Of a stretch of 64,000 nt of DNA, positions 52,301 through 55,772 are shown in pieces. The stretch lies in NCBI GenBank assembly GCA_032622095.1, contig CP136064.1:116205894-116269893 (forward strand). The letters are read 5' to 3'. The DNA is from Siphonodentalium dalli. Taxonomy: Eukaryota; Mollusca; Scaphopoda; Gadilida; Siphonodentaliidae. Positions within the stretch are counted from its first letter, which is position 1. Every line of letters starts with the position of its first letter. The notes under the pieces were generated by a model. The model had not been told where the DNA came from, ran no database searches, and saw only the letters and a program-made list of their open reading frames with translations. A program made the translations under genes and the position numbers.

Positions 52301-53980
52301 GTCTGAAGCCAAACTTGATCCACTTCTTTAATTTAACTTCTTCACAATTCTTGGAATATTAACCCTTTCTATACTGAATGGATTCTTCCATTCAGCTATA
52401 AAATTATACAGTGGAATGATCTATTATTCATTTGGAAAAATTAGCAGACGACAGACAGACAAAAATATAATACAATTACAGGAGGATTCATATTCATTGG
52501 TTGGAGTTGTTGAATATATTTTTATCTGAATGTTCCTAGAAGGGAATTACTTGTCAATGAGTATTTAGTATAGAAGGGGTTAGTCAAACATCAGTGTAAT
52601 ATGTGGTGGACTGAACTGTTTCAGGCCTTGTCAAACTCTGACAAATAGAAATCAAATTTTAGAATGAATAACTTGTGAATTTAATTATATTCAAAGTGAC
52701 TATTGGTTAGGCTGATTTTGGCCCTTGATTTTGTTGGCTATCTCATGCTAACTTAAGCAGTATGGTATACTTGAATAACCTCAGTGAAAAGCTAATTGTA
52801 TTTTGTATGTAAATATGTTGACCAAATGTTGGTTTTGAGGAAAGAAATTTGATGACACGTTTGTAAATGAATTGGTTCATTCTGTTTACTCAGCTTTTGT
52901 TCAGTTTTTAAAAAACTAATTTTTGTATCTTATGACAACTTTGGAAATTAGAATATTTTGCTCTGAAGAAATATTGAATACAATGTAAGTGTATATTTTT
53001 CTGTACTTGCAGCTCAGAAAAAGAGGCGACACAGCAGTGTAGAGGATCGAGGGTTTGACTCCAACACACCAAAGCGACCGCGTGTTTTCTTCAGTGAGGA
53101 ACAGAAAGACAGGTTACGGTCAGCATACACACATGACCCATACCCAAATCAAAACACAATAGAAAATCTCGCAAACGAACTTAAAGTGGGTGTGAAAACT
53201 GTGATAAACTGGTTTCACAATCATAGAATGAGAGCGAAGCAACAACAACATGCTTCCAATCAAAATGGGTCAGACTGTAGTGTGTCAATCAAGTCTGAAC
53301 CTCACGAGGACAATTCTATCGAGAGCGACGGCATGTCTGACCTCTCGGACGATGCAAACCCATTCCAGAATAGTTTTGGATCTGGAGACATTAACCAGAA
53401 CCAGTGGATGTTTCCGCAGTTTGAATTGGTGCGGAACATGGAGAAGCAGGAAATGGAAGAACGAGGCGAAAAGATTGACGCCAGTGACTTTGAAAAGGAT
53501 GAGCCTCAAGTTGGGCAGCCATTAAACAGGATCATTTCTGTGCCCTCCATTCAGCCAGGTGTTAATAAACGGAAACGGTCAATGCCGCAGTATGTTTCTG
53601 AAGGACGAATTCTATATAAAACTCATAGCATTCCCCACAGAAAAGCGAGCACGAAGGAGGAAAGTGAAAATGGAGAACAACCGTTTTTGTCTGACGGTGA
53701 TGTCGGAAATGAAGGACATTCAAATTTACATGACAATATTTTTGAGAGAGAGCAGGAAGACGCAACAATAACAAACAAATCTTGTCCGGACTATAATAGT
53801 TCCGAGGATACCGAGGATCAGTCTGAAGTTCATGTCGATCGAATTACAAAGATCAAGAAACTTCAAAAGTCAATAGAAACTACGGAGGAAACATGGGATG
53901 TTGAAGTTAATAAGAACGATGTCGTCGAGAAACTTGAGAAGAATATTGAATCATCTTCTGATGAAGGATGGGAGTTCTGA
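1204..53980 (+). CDS. CUX1: CUX/cut-like homeobox transcription factor (5'-partial, 12 exons)
   Basis: Spliced CDS joins 1204-1336, 6422-6488, 20380-20428, 22782-22952, 30760-30834, 31732-31838, 32530-32672, 36975-37553, 42553-42680, 43239-44274, 48158-48544 and 53013-53980. The phases agree at every junction and give 1,280 codons plus TGA. Domain order is an N-terminal coiled coil, CUT1, CUT2, CUT3 and a homeodomain, the order of vertebrate CUX1/CUX2 and fly Cut. CUX proteins are nuclear DNA-binding regulators, mostly repressors, in which CUT repeats and homeodomain bind DNA together. The coiled coil also occurs in the Golgi protein CASP made from the same locus in vertebrates. The first coding exons lie upstream of the window. 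Introns range from under 0.6 kb to almost 14 kb and carry most of the repeats. The symbol marks orthology to the vertebrate CUX1/CUX2 pair; invertebrates usually have a single gene, also called cut. Confidence 0.96.
1485..1752 (+). mobile_element. Family B TTAA element
   Basis: Left end TTAACCTTTTCTATATTAAA, then TTCTCCCATTCAGTTATGAA. Right end GAGTATTTAATATAGACAGG then GTTAG, a decayed TTAA. The internal phrase GGAATGGTCTATTATTCATT recurs in other copies. Confidence 0.8.
4269..4573 (+). mobile_element. Family C double-hairpin element
   Basis: Terminal inverted repeats CAAGCCTTGAAATAG and CTATTTCAAGGCTTG. Subterminal blocks carry the GAGGGTGAATTTAGTGA hairpin motif. It is a short copy lacking the long centre of other copies. 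Confidence 0.85.
5589..5743. repeat. Imperfect inverted repeat
   Basis: GAGGTTATTACTTGGTTAGT at the left mirrors ACTAAGCAAGTAATAAC at the right. The interior has mirrored CTTCATATCAGCCT and AGGCTGATATGAAG. Could be a small foldback element. Confidence 0.7.
5756..6225 (+). repeat. Diverged tandem repeat around ACAGCCAGGGAG
   Basis: Four degraded units share ACAGCCAGGGAG followed by GGTTTCTAAAAA-like sequence, at about 5761, 5970, 6077 and 6160. Spacing is irregular. Confidence 0.55.
6422..6488 (+). CDS. CUX1: CUX coiled-coil exon 2 of window
   Basis: A 67-base exon between a TTTTTTCAG acceptor and a GTGAGT donor (phase 1 in, phase 2 out). It encodes [19 protein letters not shown], nearly the vertebrate ELFDLKTKYDEETTAK segment. 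It continues the N-terminal coiled coil. Introns of about 5 kb and 13.9 kb flank it. Confidence 0.93.
7885..8432. mobile_element. Family J TTAA element (AGG ends)
   Basis: TTAA at 7885 and at 8429 flank terminal inverted repeats reading AGGGGCCCATGGCCTTC on the left and, as complement, AGGGCCCCAAGGCATTC on the right. Both continue into GTAAATGTG-like sequence. No coding capacity. Confidence 0.75.
8818..9135 (+). repeat. Minisatellite, 53-base unit, six copies plus a partial seventh
   Basis: Units starting near 8818, 8871, 8924, 8977, 9030 and 9083 share AGATCATGACCCCTCTCCTG, CGTGCCTGTC and GGAGGGAGATC-like words. A partial seventh follows at 9136. The array is more GC-rich than its surroundings. 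Confidence 0.88.
9520..9792. mobile_element. TTAA element with CAGTGCCAGG ends and internal hairpin
   Basis: Flanked by TTAA at 9520 and 9789. Ends read CCCTTTAAGTGCCAGGTC and complement of GCTCCTGGCACTGAAAGGG. A perfect-looking hairpin of CATTCTCTTATATATGCGAG occupies about 9572-9642. Another CCCTTTCATGACC left end begins immediately after the right TTAA. Confidence 0.85.
10286..10531. mobile_element. Family A TTAA element with two hairpins
   Basis: TTAA at 10286 and 10528. Ends CCCTTACATGACTGGAGC and complement CCCTTTCATGACAGGAGT. The left hairpin CATTCTCTTATATATGCGAG pairs with its complement nearby, and a half hairpin follows on the right. Confidence 0.88.
11832..12775 (+). repeat. Tandem array, unit about 145-170 bases, split by a TTAA element
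   Basis: Units begin near 11832, 11975, 12143 and 12315 with TTTCTTTACAAAAAATATT-like sequence. They contain AAGCAACCT and CATTCTGTCGG. The fourth unit is interrupted at 12357-12573 and resumes with TATGTGACATG. The last part (to 12775) is more decayed. Confidence 0.8.
12357..12573. mobile_element. Family E TTAA palindromic element
   Basis: Duplicated TTAA (12357-12360 and 12570-12573) flanks a 209-base near-palindrome with ends CCCTTTCAGTGCCAAGTCCG. Its insertion inside a tandem repeat unit directly shows TTAA target duplication. There is no coding sequence. Confidence 0.93.
13177..13191 (+). repeat. Poly-G run (15 G)
   Basis: Fifteen consecutive G; a second run of 14 G lies at 15506-15519 and 8 G near 57211. 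These are rare in this AT-rich DNA and may be variable in length. Confidence 0.9.
13387..13480. repeat. Long palindrome with 48-base perfect core
   Basis: The perfect core is 13407-13454, centred on GAGCAG|CTGCTC with CGCGA steps on both sides. Imperfect arms extend through TTATGTCATTCGTGA and its counterpart CTCACGACATAAATT. Confidence 0.93.
13761..14017 (+). mobile_element. Family B TTAA element
   Basis: TTAA at both ends, CCCTCTTTAAACTGAATGGA on the left and GAGTATTTAGTATAGAAAGG on the right. One of the more complete copies. The ends are short inverted repeats, and the interior is not palindromic. Confidence 0.88.
15506..15519 (+). repeat. Poly-G run (14 G)
   Basis: A homopolymer in an otherwise AT-rich intron; length uncertain in assemblies. 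Confidence 0.9.
15771..15867 (+). repeat. Tandem duplication, 52-base period
   Basis: CTGAAACCAAGGTTTGCCTT and the following CACATTGTCATTCGGACCTG occur at 15771-15815 and again at 15823-15867 with no mismatch that I see, so it is recent. Confidence 0.93.
17192..17452 (+). mobile_element. Family B element, decayed
   Basis: TTAGCCCTTTGATTCCTGAA with TTCTCTCCCATTCACTTCTA on the left and ACTCATCAGTGAGTATC on the right follow the family pattern. The terminal TTAA are mutated. Confidence 0.6.
17556..17787. mobile_element. Family D palindromic element (TA-flanked)
   Basis: TA-flanked near-palindrome at 17558-17785 with ends CAGTACTGCCCTGAATAATC and complement of GGGCATTACTG. Arms of about 105 bases mirror each other around AATTACCCATAAAACTGAGA. 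The CAGT start and TA flank suggest a Tc1/mariner-type MITE. Confidence 0.88.
18144..18395. mobile_element. Family J TTAA element, short copy
   Basis: TTAA at 18144 and 18392. Ends AGGCACTCGCAGTGGGTAAA and complement AGGAACCCAAGGCACTTGCT. GTGGGTAAATGTGCAAAA matches the copy at 7885. Confidence 0.8.
18530..18975. mobile_element. Family C double-hairpin element
   Basis: Left hairpin from GAATGAGGTCCACAGAGGG to CCCTCTGGGGACC at about 18553-18643, and a right hairpin at about 18858-18952. Between them is the CCAATTTGGGGATATAGAGA centre. Outer ends AAGCCTGCTAATAGTGTGTC and ACACTATAGTGAC are decayed. Confidence 0.85.
19440..19872 (+). mobile_element. Family B element split by a family D insertion
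   Basis: Left part 19440-19626 has TTCACTAAATGGATTCTACA and GTCTATTATTCATTTGGAGG. Right part 19843-19872 has CAGTTAGTATAGAAAGGG. The family D palindrome sits between them, so B is older than D here. Confidence 0.82.
19627..19842. mobile_element. Family D palindromic element, best-preserved copy
   Basis: TA at 19627-19628 and 19841-19842 flank a 212-base near-perfect palindrome. Ends are CTGTAATGCCCTAAATAATC and its mirror, with a loop near AGCTCTGTGAGAGCT. Nested in family B. Confidence 0.93.
20380..20428 (+). CDS. CUX1: CUX coiled-coil exon 3 of window (49-base micro-exon)
   Basis: A 49-base exon between TTTTTATAG and GTTGGT (phase 2 in, phase 0 out). With the previous exon it gives [17 protein letters not shown], which aligns with vertebrate KADEIEMIMTDLERANQ. 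The donor GTTGGT is weak, and exon identity rests on this protein match. Being short, with a weak donor and an upstream intron of nearly 14 kb, it is a plausible alternatively spliced exon, but skipping it would shift the frame. Confidence 0.93.
20583..21413. mobile_element. hAT-like non-autonomous element, 815 bases
   Basis: Element 20591-21405 has ends CAGACCTGTTAAGTT and complement CAGAGCTGTTAAGTT. The 8-base flanks TTCACATG (20583-20590) and CTCACATG (21406-21413) differ at one base. No transposase frame. It shares ends and internal blocks with 40733-41790. Confidence 0.92.
22414..22533 (+). mobile_element. Family A element, right-truncated
   Basis: TTAACCCTTTCATGATGGGA, then a single hairpin of CATTCTCTTATATATGCGAA with its complement. 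The right terminal repeat is missing. Confidence 0.78.
22782..22952 (+). CDS. CUX1: CUX coiled-coil exon 4 of window
   Basis: A 171-base symmetric (phase 0-0) exon after TTCTATACAG and before GTATTC. It encodes an Ala/Arg/Glu-rich helix, then [20 protein letters not shown], equivalent to vertebrate [20 protein letters not shown]. This is one of the best conserved stretches of the CUX/CASP coiled coil. The central spacer ([17 protein letters not shown]) is less conserved. Confidence 0.95.
23002..23186. mobile_element. Family A TTAA element
   Basis: TTAA at both ends. Ends CCCTTTCATGATGGGAGC and complement ACTTCCATGACTGGAGCT. Hairpin words are partly mutated (ATTCTCTAATATATGTGA). Confidence 0.83.
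24206..24451 (-). mobile_element. Family B TTAA element, reverse orientation
   Basis: Starts TTAACCCTTTCTATACTAAA with TACTCATTGATGAGTAG. Ends GGAGAATCCATTTAGTATAG then AAAGGGTTG, a decayed TTAA. Confidence 0.85.
24905..25370. mobile_element. Long palindromic element with ATGTGACC ends and two shared hairpins
   Basis: Ends ATGTGACCTGCCATATCAAA and complement ATGTGACCCGCCATATCAAA extend for about 45 bases. Just inside lie hairpins built on CCAATGCATTCTCTTATATA, with GTCGACCATAGGTCGCC loops. The outer ends differ from the TTAA families. Confidence 0.9.
25581..25942. mobile_element. Family A TTAA element, expanded hairpins
   Basis: TTAA at both ends. Left end CCTTTTGATGATTGGAGC; right end complement CCCTTCCATGTATGGAGC. 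The unit GCTTACAGGTGAAGGTAAAT plus hairpin is tandemly duplicated (about 25699 and 25797). Confidence 0.87.
29161..29352. mobile_element. Family A element
   Basis: Left end CCCTTTTATGACTGGAGCTT, where TTAA has become TTAT. Right end complement CCCTTTCATGACGGGAGCTG with TTAA at 29349. One hairpin of CTTATATATGCGAGTCTCCC. Confidence 0.85.
29655..30446 (+). mobile_element. CAGGG-ended, hAT-like element carrying a transposase N-terminal fragment
   Basis: A 792-base element with ends CAGGGTCCGTACTA and TAGTACGGACCCTG. AGTCAG occurs on both flanks (29649-29654 and 30447-30452), a 6-base repeat rather than a clean 8-base one. Subterminal GTGCTTGAA repeats sit near both ends. It contains the zinc-finger frame at 30022-30204. 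hAT assignment is inferred from the CAGGG end and this domain. Confidence 0.85.
30022..30204 (+). pseudogene. BED-like zinc-finger fragment of a hAT-type transposase
   Basis: A frame from ATG 30022 to TAA encodes 60 residues. It reads [19 protein letters not shown], then [20 protein letters not shown], then [10 protein letters not shown]. The spaced Cys-x2-Cys and His-x5-His pairs and the 'MG..AL.SH' phrase resemble the N-terminal zinc finger of many animal hAT transposases. No catalytic domain follows in any frame before the element ends, so this is a remnant. Upstream the frame is open to 29899, possibly non-coding. Nothing suggests a host function, though an intact finger frame in a short element is unusual. 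Residue spacing is read directly; the family match is from memory. Confidence 0.7.
30760..30834 (+). CDS. CUX1: CUX coiled-coil exon 5 of window
   Basis: A 75-base symmetric (phase 0-0) exon between ATCCTATAG and GTATGC. It encodes [20 protein letters not shown], almost identical to vertebrate [20 protein letters not shown], the signature segment of the CUX/CASP coiled coil. It sits just downstream of a family C element (29455-30697) that carries a nested hAT-like insertion. Confidence 0.97.
31060..31179 (-). mobile_element. Family B element, partial, reverse
   Basis: GAATATATACCATTCCAATA and GAGAATCCATTTAGTTTAGA, then AAGGGTTAA, match the terminal 110 bases of the family. Confidence 0.75.
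31189..31357. mobile_element. Family D element with deleted right arm
   Basis: TA-flanked (31189, 31356). The left arm is complete, including TTGCCATTCTTCGGAAAGCT, but the right arm jumps from GAGAGCTTTCC to ATTCTGC. Confidence 0.85.
31732..31838 (+). CDS. CUX1: CUX coiled-coil exon 6 of window
   Basis: A 107-base exon between TGAATCCACAG and GTGAGT (phase 0 in, phase 2 out). It encodes [20 protein letters not shown], then [11 protein letters not shown]. This corresponds to vertebrate [20 protein letters not shown] and QADYEEVKKEL. The heptad-like spacing of Leu and Ile continues the coiled coil. Confidence 0.96.
31839..32529 (+). other. CUX intron: 0.7 kb
   Basis: Holds a dispersed repeat (about 31925-32130) with the recurrent phrase TGAAATTTGGTATGGA, also found near 41980-42005. 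No exon seen. Confidence 0.7.
31925..32130 (+). repeat. Repeat L, dispersed, copy 1
   Basis: GTCTGTCTGAGCAGATATCT and TCAATGAAATTTGGTATGGA resemble 41791-42015. Origin unknown; no terminal signals seen. Confidence 0.5.
32530..32672 (+). CDS. CUX1: CUX coiled-coil exon 7 of window (likely CUX/CASP branch point)
   Basis: A 143-base exon after TTCCTTACAG and before GTAGGA (phase 2 in, phase 1 out). It encodes NVLKSMEF, then [20 protein letters not shown] and SGSDMSG. Vertebrate CUX1 reads [27 protein letters not shown] and SNSDLSG here. In vertebrates the transcript branches after SDLSG, either to the CUT-domain exons or to downstream CASP exons beginning RCAELQ. The exon ends at the equivalent position, so the same choice is plausible here. 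Confidence 0.97.
33634..34033. mobile_element. TTAA element with AACCAACA ends and two shared hairpins
   Basis: TTAA at both ends. Ends CCCTTTAACCAACAAAC and complement CCCTTTAACCAACAGAAG. Hairpins at about 33786-33857 and 33934-34006 carry the CATTCTCTTATATATGCGAG word. Confidence 0.87.
34041..34488. mobile_element. Family C double-hairpin element, full length
   Basis: Ends CAAGCCTGCAAATA and complement CAAGCCTGCAAATAGTGTG. Hairpins at about 34079-34164 and 34370-34455 flank a centre containing CCCCTAATTTGCAGAAG. Starts 7 bases after the neighbouring TTAA element. Confidence 0.9.
34573..34765. mobile_element. Family A element, decayed
   Basis: TTAGCCCTTTCATGATGTGC left end; right side TTTCAGGAACCTCCAGTCAG without TTAA. 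Hairpin arms are partly deleted. Confidence 0.7.
36620..36857 (-). mobile_element. Family B element, strongly decayed
   Basis: TACTCTCTGATGAGTAGTTA on the left and TTATAACTGAATGGGAGATC on the right resemble the reverse copy at 24206. No terminal TTAA survives at the left. Confidence 0.5.
36975..37553 (+). CDS. CUX1: CUX exon 8 of window: Ser/Pro-rich linker and CUT repeat 1
   Basis: A 579-base exon after CTTTCTTGCAG and before GTGAGA (phase 1-1). The first 112 or so residues are a low-complexity Ser/Pro linker. It includes LKKEPISP (37088-37111), which fits the phosphorylation-dependent SUMO motif (hydrophobic-K-x-E-x-x-S-P), and a Pro-rich stretch near [17 protein letters not shown]1 runs about 37313-37540 with hallmarks [37 protein letters not shown] and ERNILALK. 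Vertebrate CUX1 CUT1 likewise has HNIGQRIF and QNILALR. Position-specific differences (SW for PW, RESYRK for KEPFHK) make CUT1 the most divergent repeat here. Confidence 0.97.
37313..37540 (+). other. CUT domain 1 coding segment
   Basis: About 76 codons from [10 protein letters not shown] to NILALKAI. It contains the CUT core [18 protein letters not shown]. Boundaries are set by comparison with the other two repeats in this gene. Confidence 0.95.
38891..40134. mobile_element. hAT-like element with TAGTGCTGAAACGGAT ends, 1,228 bases
   Basis: Element 38899-40126 has perfect 16-base ends TAGTGCTGAAACGGAT and ATCCGTTTCAGCACTA. Flanks GAGTAATT (38891-38898) and GAGTGATT (40127-40134) match 7 of 8. 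Subterminal AACCGGTT repeats are dense at both ends. Frames inside (such as 39563-39859) have no transposase similarity that I recognise. It is more GC-rich than the intron. Confidence 0.9.
40725..41798. mobile_element. hAT-like element, 1,058 bases, with exact 8-base target duplication
   Basis: Element 40733-41790, with ends CAGACCTGTTAAGTT and AACTTAACAGCTCTG. Flanked by GTCCAGAC on both sides (40725-40732, 41791-41798). It shares GTCAATCCG, TTTTTGCGGGA and GTACAAAATG blocks with 20591-21405. The middle contains repeated GAAACCGAAAGTACAA segments. No transposase frame. Confidence 0.94.
41791..42015 (+). repeat. Repeat L, dispersed, copy 2 with internal duplication
   Basis: CATATATCTCAGCCATGGGT with CTGAATGAAATTTGTATCGA, then a second round CAGATATCACAGACGTAG with CTGAATGAAATTTGGTATGG. 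The hAT-like element is inserted just before or within it (GTCTGTCCAGAC). Confidence 0.55.
42024..42430. mobile_element. Family C element, 5'-truncated
   Basis: Starts inside the left hairpin (GTGAATTTAGTGATGG) and runs to the complete right end GACAGACACAATTATTTGCA then GGCTTG. Confidence 0.82.
42553..42680 (+). CDS. CUX1: CUX exon 9 of window: short helical linker
   Basis: A 128-base exon after TTGATATTACAG and before GTAAGT (phase 1 in, phase 0 out). It encodes a predicted helix around [20 protein letters not shown]. This resembles the vertebrate CUX1 element DEAIKSILEQAKRELQVQK between CUT1 and CUT2. Frame continuity with the exons on both sides supports it. The function of this helix is not established to my knowledge. 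Confidence 0.9.
42681..43238 (+). other. CUX intron: 0.56 kb, repeat-free
   Basis: The shortest intron of the window and the only one without a visible transposon. It ends in the triple NAG acceptor. Confidence 0.8.
43231..43244 (+). promoter_or_regulatory. Triple tandem NAG splice acceptor
   Basis: CCTTCCAGCAGCAG offers three AG dinucleotides three bases apart before GTGGCT. All keep the frame, adding two, one or no Gln residues. NAGNAG acceptors are known sites of small alternative splicing. Confidence 0.75.
43239..44274 (+). CDS. CUX1: CUX exon 10 of window: linker with YxxEL repeats, PIDLS motif and CUT repeat 2
   Basis: The longest exon (1,036 bases, phase 0 in, phase 1 out) follows acceptor CCTTCCAGCAGCAG and precedes GTAAGT. 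Three in-frame starts (43239, 43242, 43245) are possible because AG occurs three times in a row. The linker holds three short helix-like repeats, [20 protein letters not shown] and [18 protein letters not shown] (43611-43634) is a SUMO-like site and PIDLSKR (43671-43691) matches the CtBP-binding consensus PxDLSxK/R. CUT2 spans about 43956-44187 with [37 protein letters not shown] and IRMQIFLED. The exon ends in a short Leu-Pro run coded by a CTGCCR repeat right at the donor. Confidence 0.97.
43956..44187 (+). other. CUT domain 2 coding segment
   Basis: About 77 codons from [12 protein letters not shown] to the segment after [12 protein letters not shown]. It contains the CUT core [18 protein letters not shown]. 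Confidence 0.96.
44239..44273 (+). repeat. Coding CTGCCR microsatellite at a splice donor
   Basis: Repeated CTGYC/CTGCCR hexamers encode alternating Leu-Pro residues and end one base before the GTAAGT donor of exon 10. Confidence 0.8.
44373..44617. mobile_element. Family D element with internal arm duplication
   Basis: Ends CAGTAATGCTCTTAATAATC and complement of AGAGCATTACTG, TA on the right only. The centre contains an extra ATGAATGGCAATAAGCCATA block, so the palindrome has three arm segments. Confidence 0.87.
45480..45612 (-). repeat. Repeat K, copy 1 (reverse)
   Basis: CACCCCTCTATTACTATTTC, TTGGGGGTGAAAAATATTTG and TCAGAGCTATTAATTTTTT are the reverse complement of blocks at 46075-46200. 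Confidence 0.6.
45779..45925. mobile_element. Family D element with deleted centre
   Basis: TA at 45779 and 45924. CAGTAATGCCCTAAATAATC left arm is shortened after CCACAGCA; the right arm is almost complete. Confidence 0.85.
46075..46200 (+). repeat. Repeat K, copy 2
   Basis: GGTGGAGAAAATAAATTGAT, AATAGCTCTGAGCTTTGAAA and AACCCCGAAGCCGAAGAAAT. It lies about 460 bases from the oppositely oriented copy at 45480 and could pair with it in RNA. Confidence 0.6.
46294..46764. mobile_element. TTAA element with CAGTGCCAGG ends and one hairpin, long centre
   Basis: TTAA at 46294; the right end GGCACTGAAAGGGTAAAA has lost a T. Ends CCCTTTCAGTGCCAGGTCCG as at 9520. Hairpin at about 46347-46413. Its interior GGGCCGATTTTACAGACCGT also matches 9520-9792. 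Confidence 0.85.
47541..47981. mobile_element. Family C element, left end trimmed
   Basis: Starts at CTGTCATTTGCAGAATGAGG and ends GACAGGCACACTAAACTCAG then GCTTG. Two hairpins (about 47553-47637 and 47864-47949) flank the usual centre. Confidence 0.88.
48158..48544 (+). CDS. CUX1: CUX exon 11 of window: CUT repeat 3
   Basis: A 387-base exon after TTTTCTACCAG (phase 1-1). CUT3 covers about 48298-48525 with [54 protein letters not shown] and [12 protein letters not shown]. Vertebrate CUT3 has LWLNDPNNVEKL at the same place, so this is clearly the third repeat. The only frame-preserving exit is a GC donor (G|GCAAGT at 48545). The GT at 48549 would give a premature stop after joining to the next exon. 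The frame stays open to 48747, so intron retention would add an unrelated tail of about 67 residues. Confidence 0.96.
48298..48525 (+). other. CUT domain 3 coding segment
   Basis: About 76 codons from [11 protein letters not shown] to NVDRLKHY. It contains the CUT core [18 protein letters not shown]. It is the repeat nearest the homeodomain, which in CUX1 cooperates with it for stable DNA binding. Confidence 0.96.
48545..48550 (+). promoter_or_regulatory. Non-canonical GC 5' splice site
   Basis: AAAAG|GCAAGT matches the extended donor consensus of GC-AG introns. It is the only donor near the CUT3 end that joins in frame to the homeodomain exon at 53013. Confidence 0.85.
48844..49303 (-). mobile_element. 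Family B-like element, decayed and interrupted
   Basis: TTAACCCTTTGATGACTGAA with TATTCACTGATGGATGG on the left and GAATCCATTCAGTAATTAAA on the right. The centre is split by a family E element. Confidence 0.6.
48936..49149. mobile_element. Family E TTAA palindromic element, second copy
   Basis: TTAA at 48936-48939 and 49146-49149. Ends CCCTTTCAGTGCCAAGTCCG and complement CCCTTTCAGTGCCAAGGCCA. Near-palindrome closely matching 12357-12573. Confidence 0.92.
51990..52275. mobile_element. Family C element, internal and right hairpin only
   Basis: CCCAATTTGGGGATATAGAG centre and a hairpin from GAATGAGGTCCCCAGAAGG to CCTCTGTGGACCTCATTC (about 52180-52264). Both outer ends are absent. Confidence 0.78.
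52359..52583 (+). mobile_element. Family B TTAA element
   Basis: TTAACCCTTTCTATACTGAA left end and GTCAATGAGTATTTAGTATA, then GAAGGGGTTAG, at the right. Confidence 0.85.
53013..53980 (+). CDS. CUX1: CUX terminal exon 12: homeodomain and acidic C-terminus
   Basis: A 968-base terminal exon after CTGTACTTGCAG. It opens with [11 protein letters not shown], like the vertebrate KRRHSSV linker, a basic stretch that may be nuclear localising. The homeodomain spans about 53072-53251, with [15 protein letters not shown] and, in helix 3, [14 protein letters not shown]. His at homeodomain position 50 is typical of the CUT class. The tail is Ser/Glu/Asp-rich, includes IKSEPHED (53288-53311, SUMO-type motif next to acidic residues) and NKRKRSMP (basic cluster), and ends SSSDEGWEF followed by TGA at 53978-53980. 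The tail has no obvious vertebrate counterpart by eye. Confidence 0.98.
53072..53251 (+). other. Homeodomain coding segment (His50, CUT class)
   Basis: Sixty codons from KRPRVFF to about AKQQQ. Recognition helix reads [13 protein letters not shown], with W48, F49, H50 and N51. No intron interrupts the homeobox here. Confidence 0.97.
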
Positions 53981-54271
53981 AATCGTTTAGTGTTTCCTTC
54001 GAGAAAGGATAAAAATGGAAGACACTAATATCTTGAATTGAAAGATGGGATCGCCACGGAAGACAAGTGCAATATTGAAAGATGGGAATGCAATAGGACA
54101 CGGAGTTCTATAAAATATTGAATTAGAGATCGGGAATACAGAAGGTGGAGTCGACGAAGTGTGATATTAAAAGATAAAGATAAAGATAACAGGAGATCAC
54201 CGAAGAAAGTAACGAAGAAGAGGTGATGAGTGCTAAAGATTGAGTGCTTTATCAGCCGCTCAAATATTATT

Positions 54272-54888
54272 TTAACCCTTTCATTACTAAATCGGCCTTG
54301 CATCAGTTATAATAGTAGTATACATTGAAACACTCTATTATTCTTTTGAAAGGTTTTTCAGAAAATGTAAGCAGACAGATGAATTGACTCATTACAGAAA
54401 TGTTCAGATAATAAGTTCCAAATCGACCTATGGTTGTTTGATTAAAGTGATGTGAAACACTCCAGTAGGGTGATAAAATAGAAATTAAGAATAATCTTGC
54501 TCAAAGTAGTTATTTTTTTTATGAATATTAATCCAAATTGACAACTAACATCGTCATTCTTATATTTTAATTAAATGCAATGGCTCTTGATGGTGAAATC
54601 AATTGTGTTAGTCTATTGCCAACAGTTGAGTCCCGAATTGAGCTGTAAATATTTACAATCGAGCGTAGTCCAGGCGATGTATTCTATGGAGTAGTATGGT
54701 TTATTTCTTTGAAATTTTCGGCATTGTTAGTAGAATGCTACATTCTCCAGGTTGACATAGCACATGAGTAATACCTGAATATCAATTTCATGCACCTGAA
54801 CAAGTCCATAATATGTCTTTAACTTATTATCTGAACATTTCCTAAGGGAACTAATCTTCACTTAGTATTTAGTAAAGAAAGGCTTATT
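54272..54888 (+). mobile_element. Family B element interrupted by family H
   Basis: Left part TTAACCCTTTCATTACTAAA to CCTATGGTTGTTTG; right part CTTATTATCTGAACATTTCC to TTAGTATTTAGTAAAGAAAG. The family H element lies between these halves, which are adjacent in the copy at 1485. Confidence 0.8.
54442..54822 (+). mobile_element. Family H element, copy 1
   Basis: Starts TTAAAGTGATGTGAAACACT and ends CCATAATATGTCTTTAA. TTAA at both ends, with little terminal inversion beyond TTAAAG/CTTTAA. Inserted in a family B element. Confidence 0.82.
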
Positions 54889-55772
54889 CTTTTAATATAT
54901 TCACAAACAATCATTGAATTTTGTTACTTCATATAAGTATACGAGACTGAATGTTACTTGTTTGGTTCTCGGGGTGCAATTTTCACCTTGTTATTATCAT
55001 TAACAATGCATACTCAGATACATGTATCTTCAGAAGAATTCTACCATTGTCAGAGTAGTCTGGGAAATTAATAACTGTCAGCATATAAATGTGTTCAAAG
55101 TAAATTTAGTCAATTTGCTGCTCTACAGGCAGAAGATAGTATATCATTTCTATGAGAATGTTATTGAAATAATCAGCATACTTCTCATGAAATTTGAAGC
55201 AGAAACTCAATTATCTTGAAATCTCATAGAAATATTCCTCTAAAATTCAAACTGGAGAAATGTACTCAAACTATGAGAACTCAAATTGCACATGTTTGTA
55301 TGGTTTATCTGTCATGATTTGTTGGGTAAAATATATTTTTCTACTGAAAAAAAACTATATGTTATTGCCTTGAATATTTTAACTTGTAATGACTTGTTAT
55401 TTCTGTATGGTTCTGTATGTGTTGAGAAATATTATGGTATTAGTGGAGTATCTGTAGAACATATCCTCATTTCATACATAAATTTATGCTTGAGTAAAAT
55501 TAAGTTATGCTTGTGCTGAACTGGCAAGGCTCATGTCTAATTTATTTTATATTCGGCATTAATATCCGATATGAAATTTGGAGATGTTCAAGATACCATT
55601 TATCACTCCATTCCAAAAACACTGTGGGCATTTTATTAATATTAACTTATATAACTTATGTACATGGTCTTTATATATATCTTATTATTTCCAAGATAAG
55701 AACTGTTTTTAGGTTCACACCCTAAAACATCCACTAAACATAACAATCAAGTTAAGAGTTGACATGACCCCC

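Larger units (their letters stand above)
48545..53012 (+). other. CUX intron: 4.5 kb, GC-AG type
   Basis: Starts with GCAAGT and ends CTTGCAG. It holds a family E element nested in a decayed family B copy (48844-49303), a partial family C copy (51990-52275) and a family B element (52359-52583). The interval 49310-51980 has no feature I can name. Confidence 0.8.
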
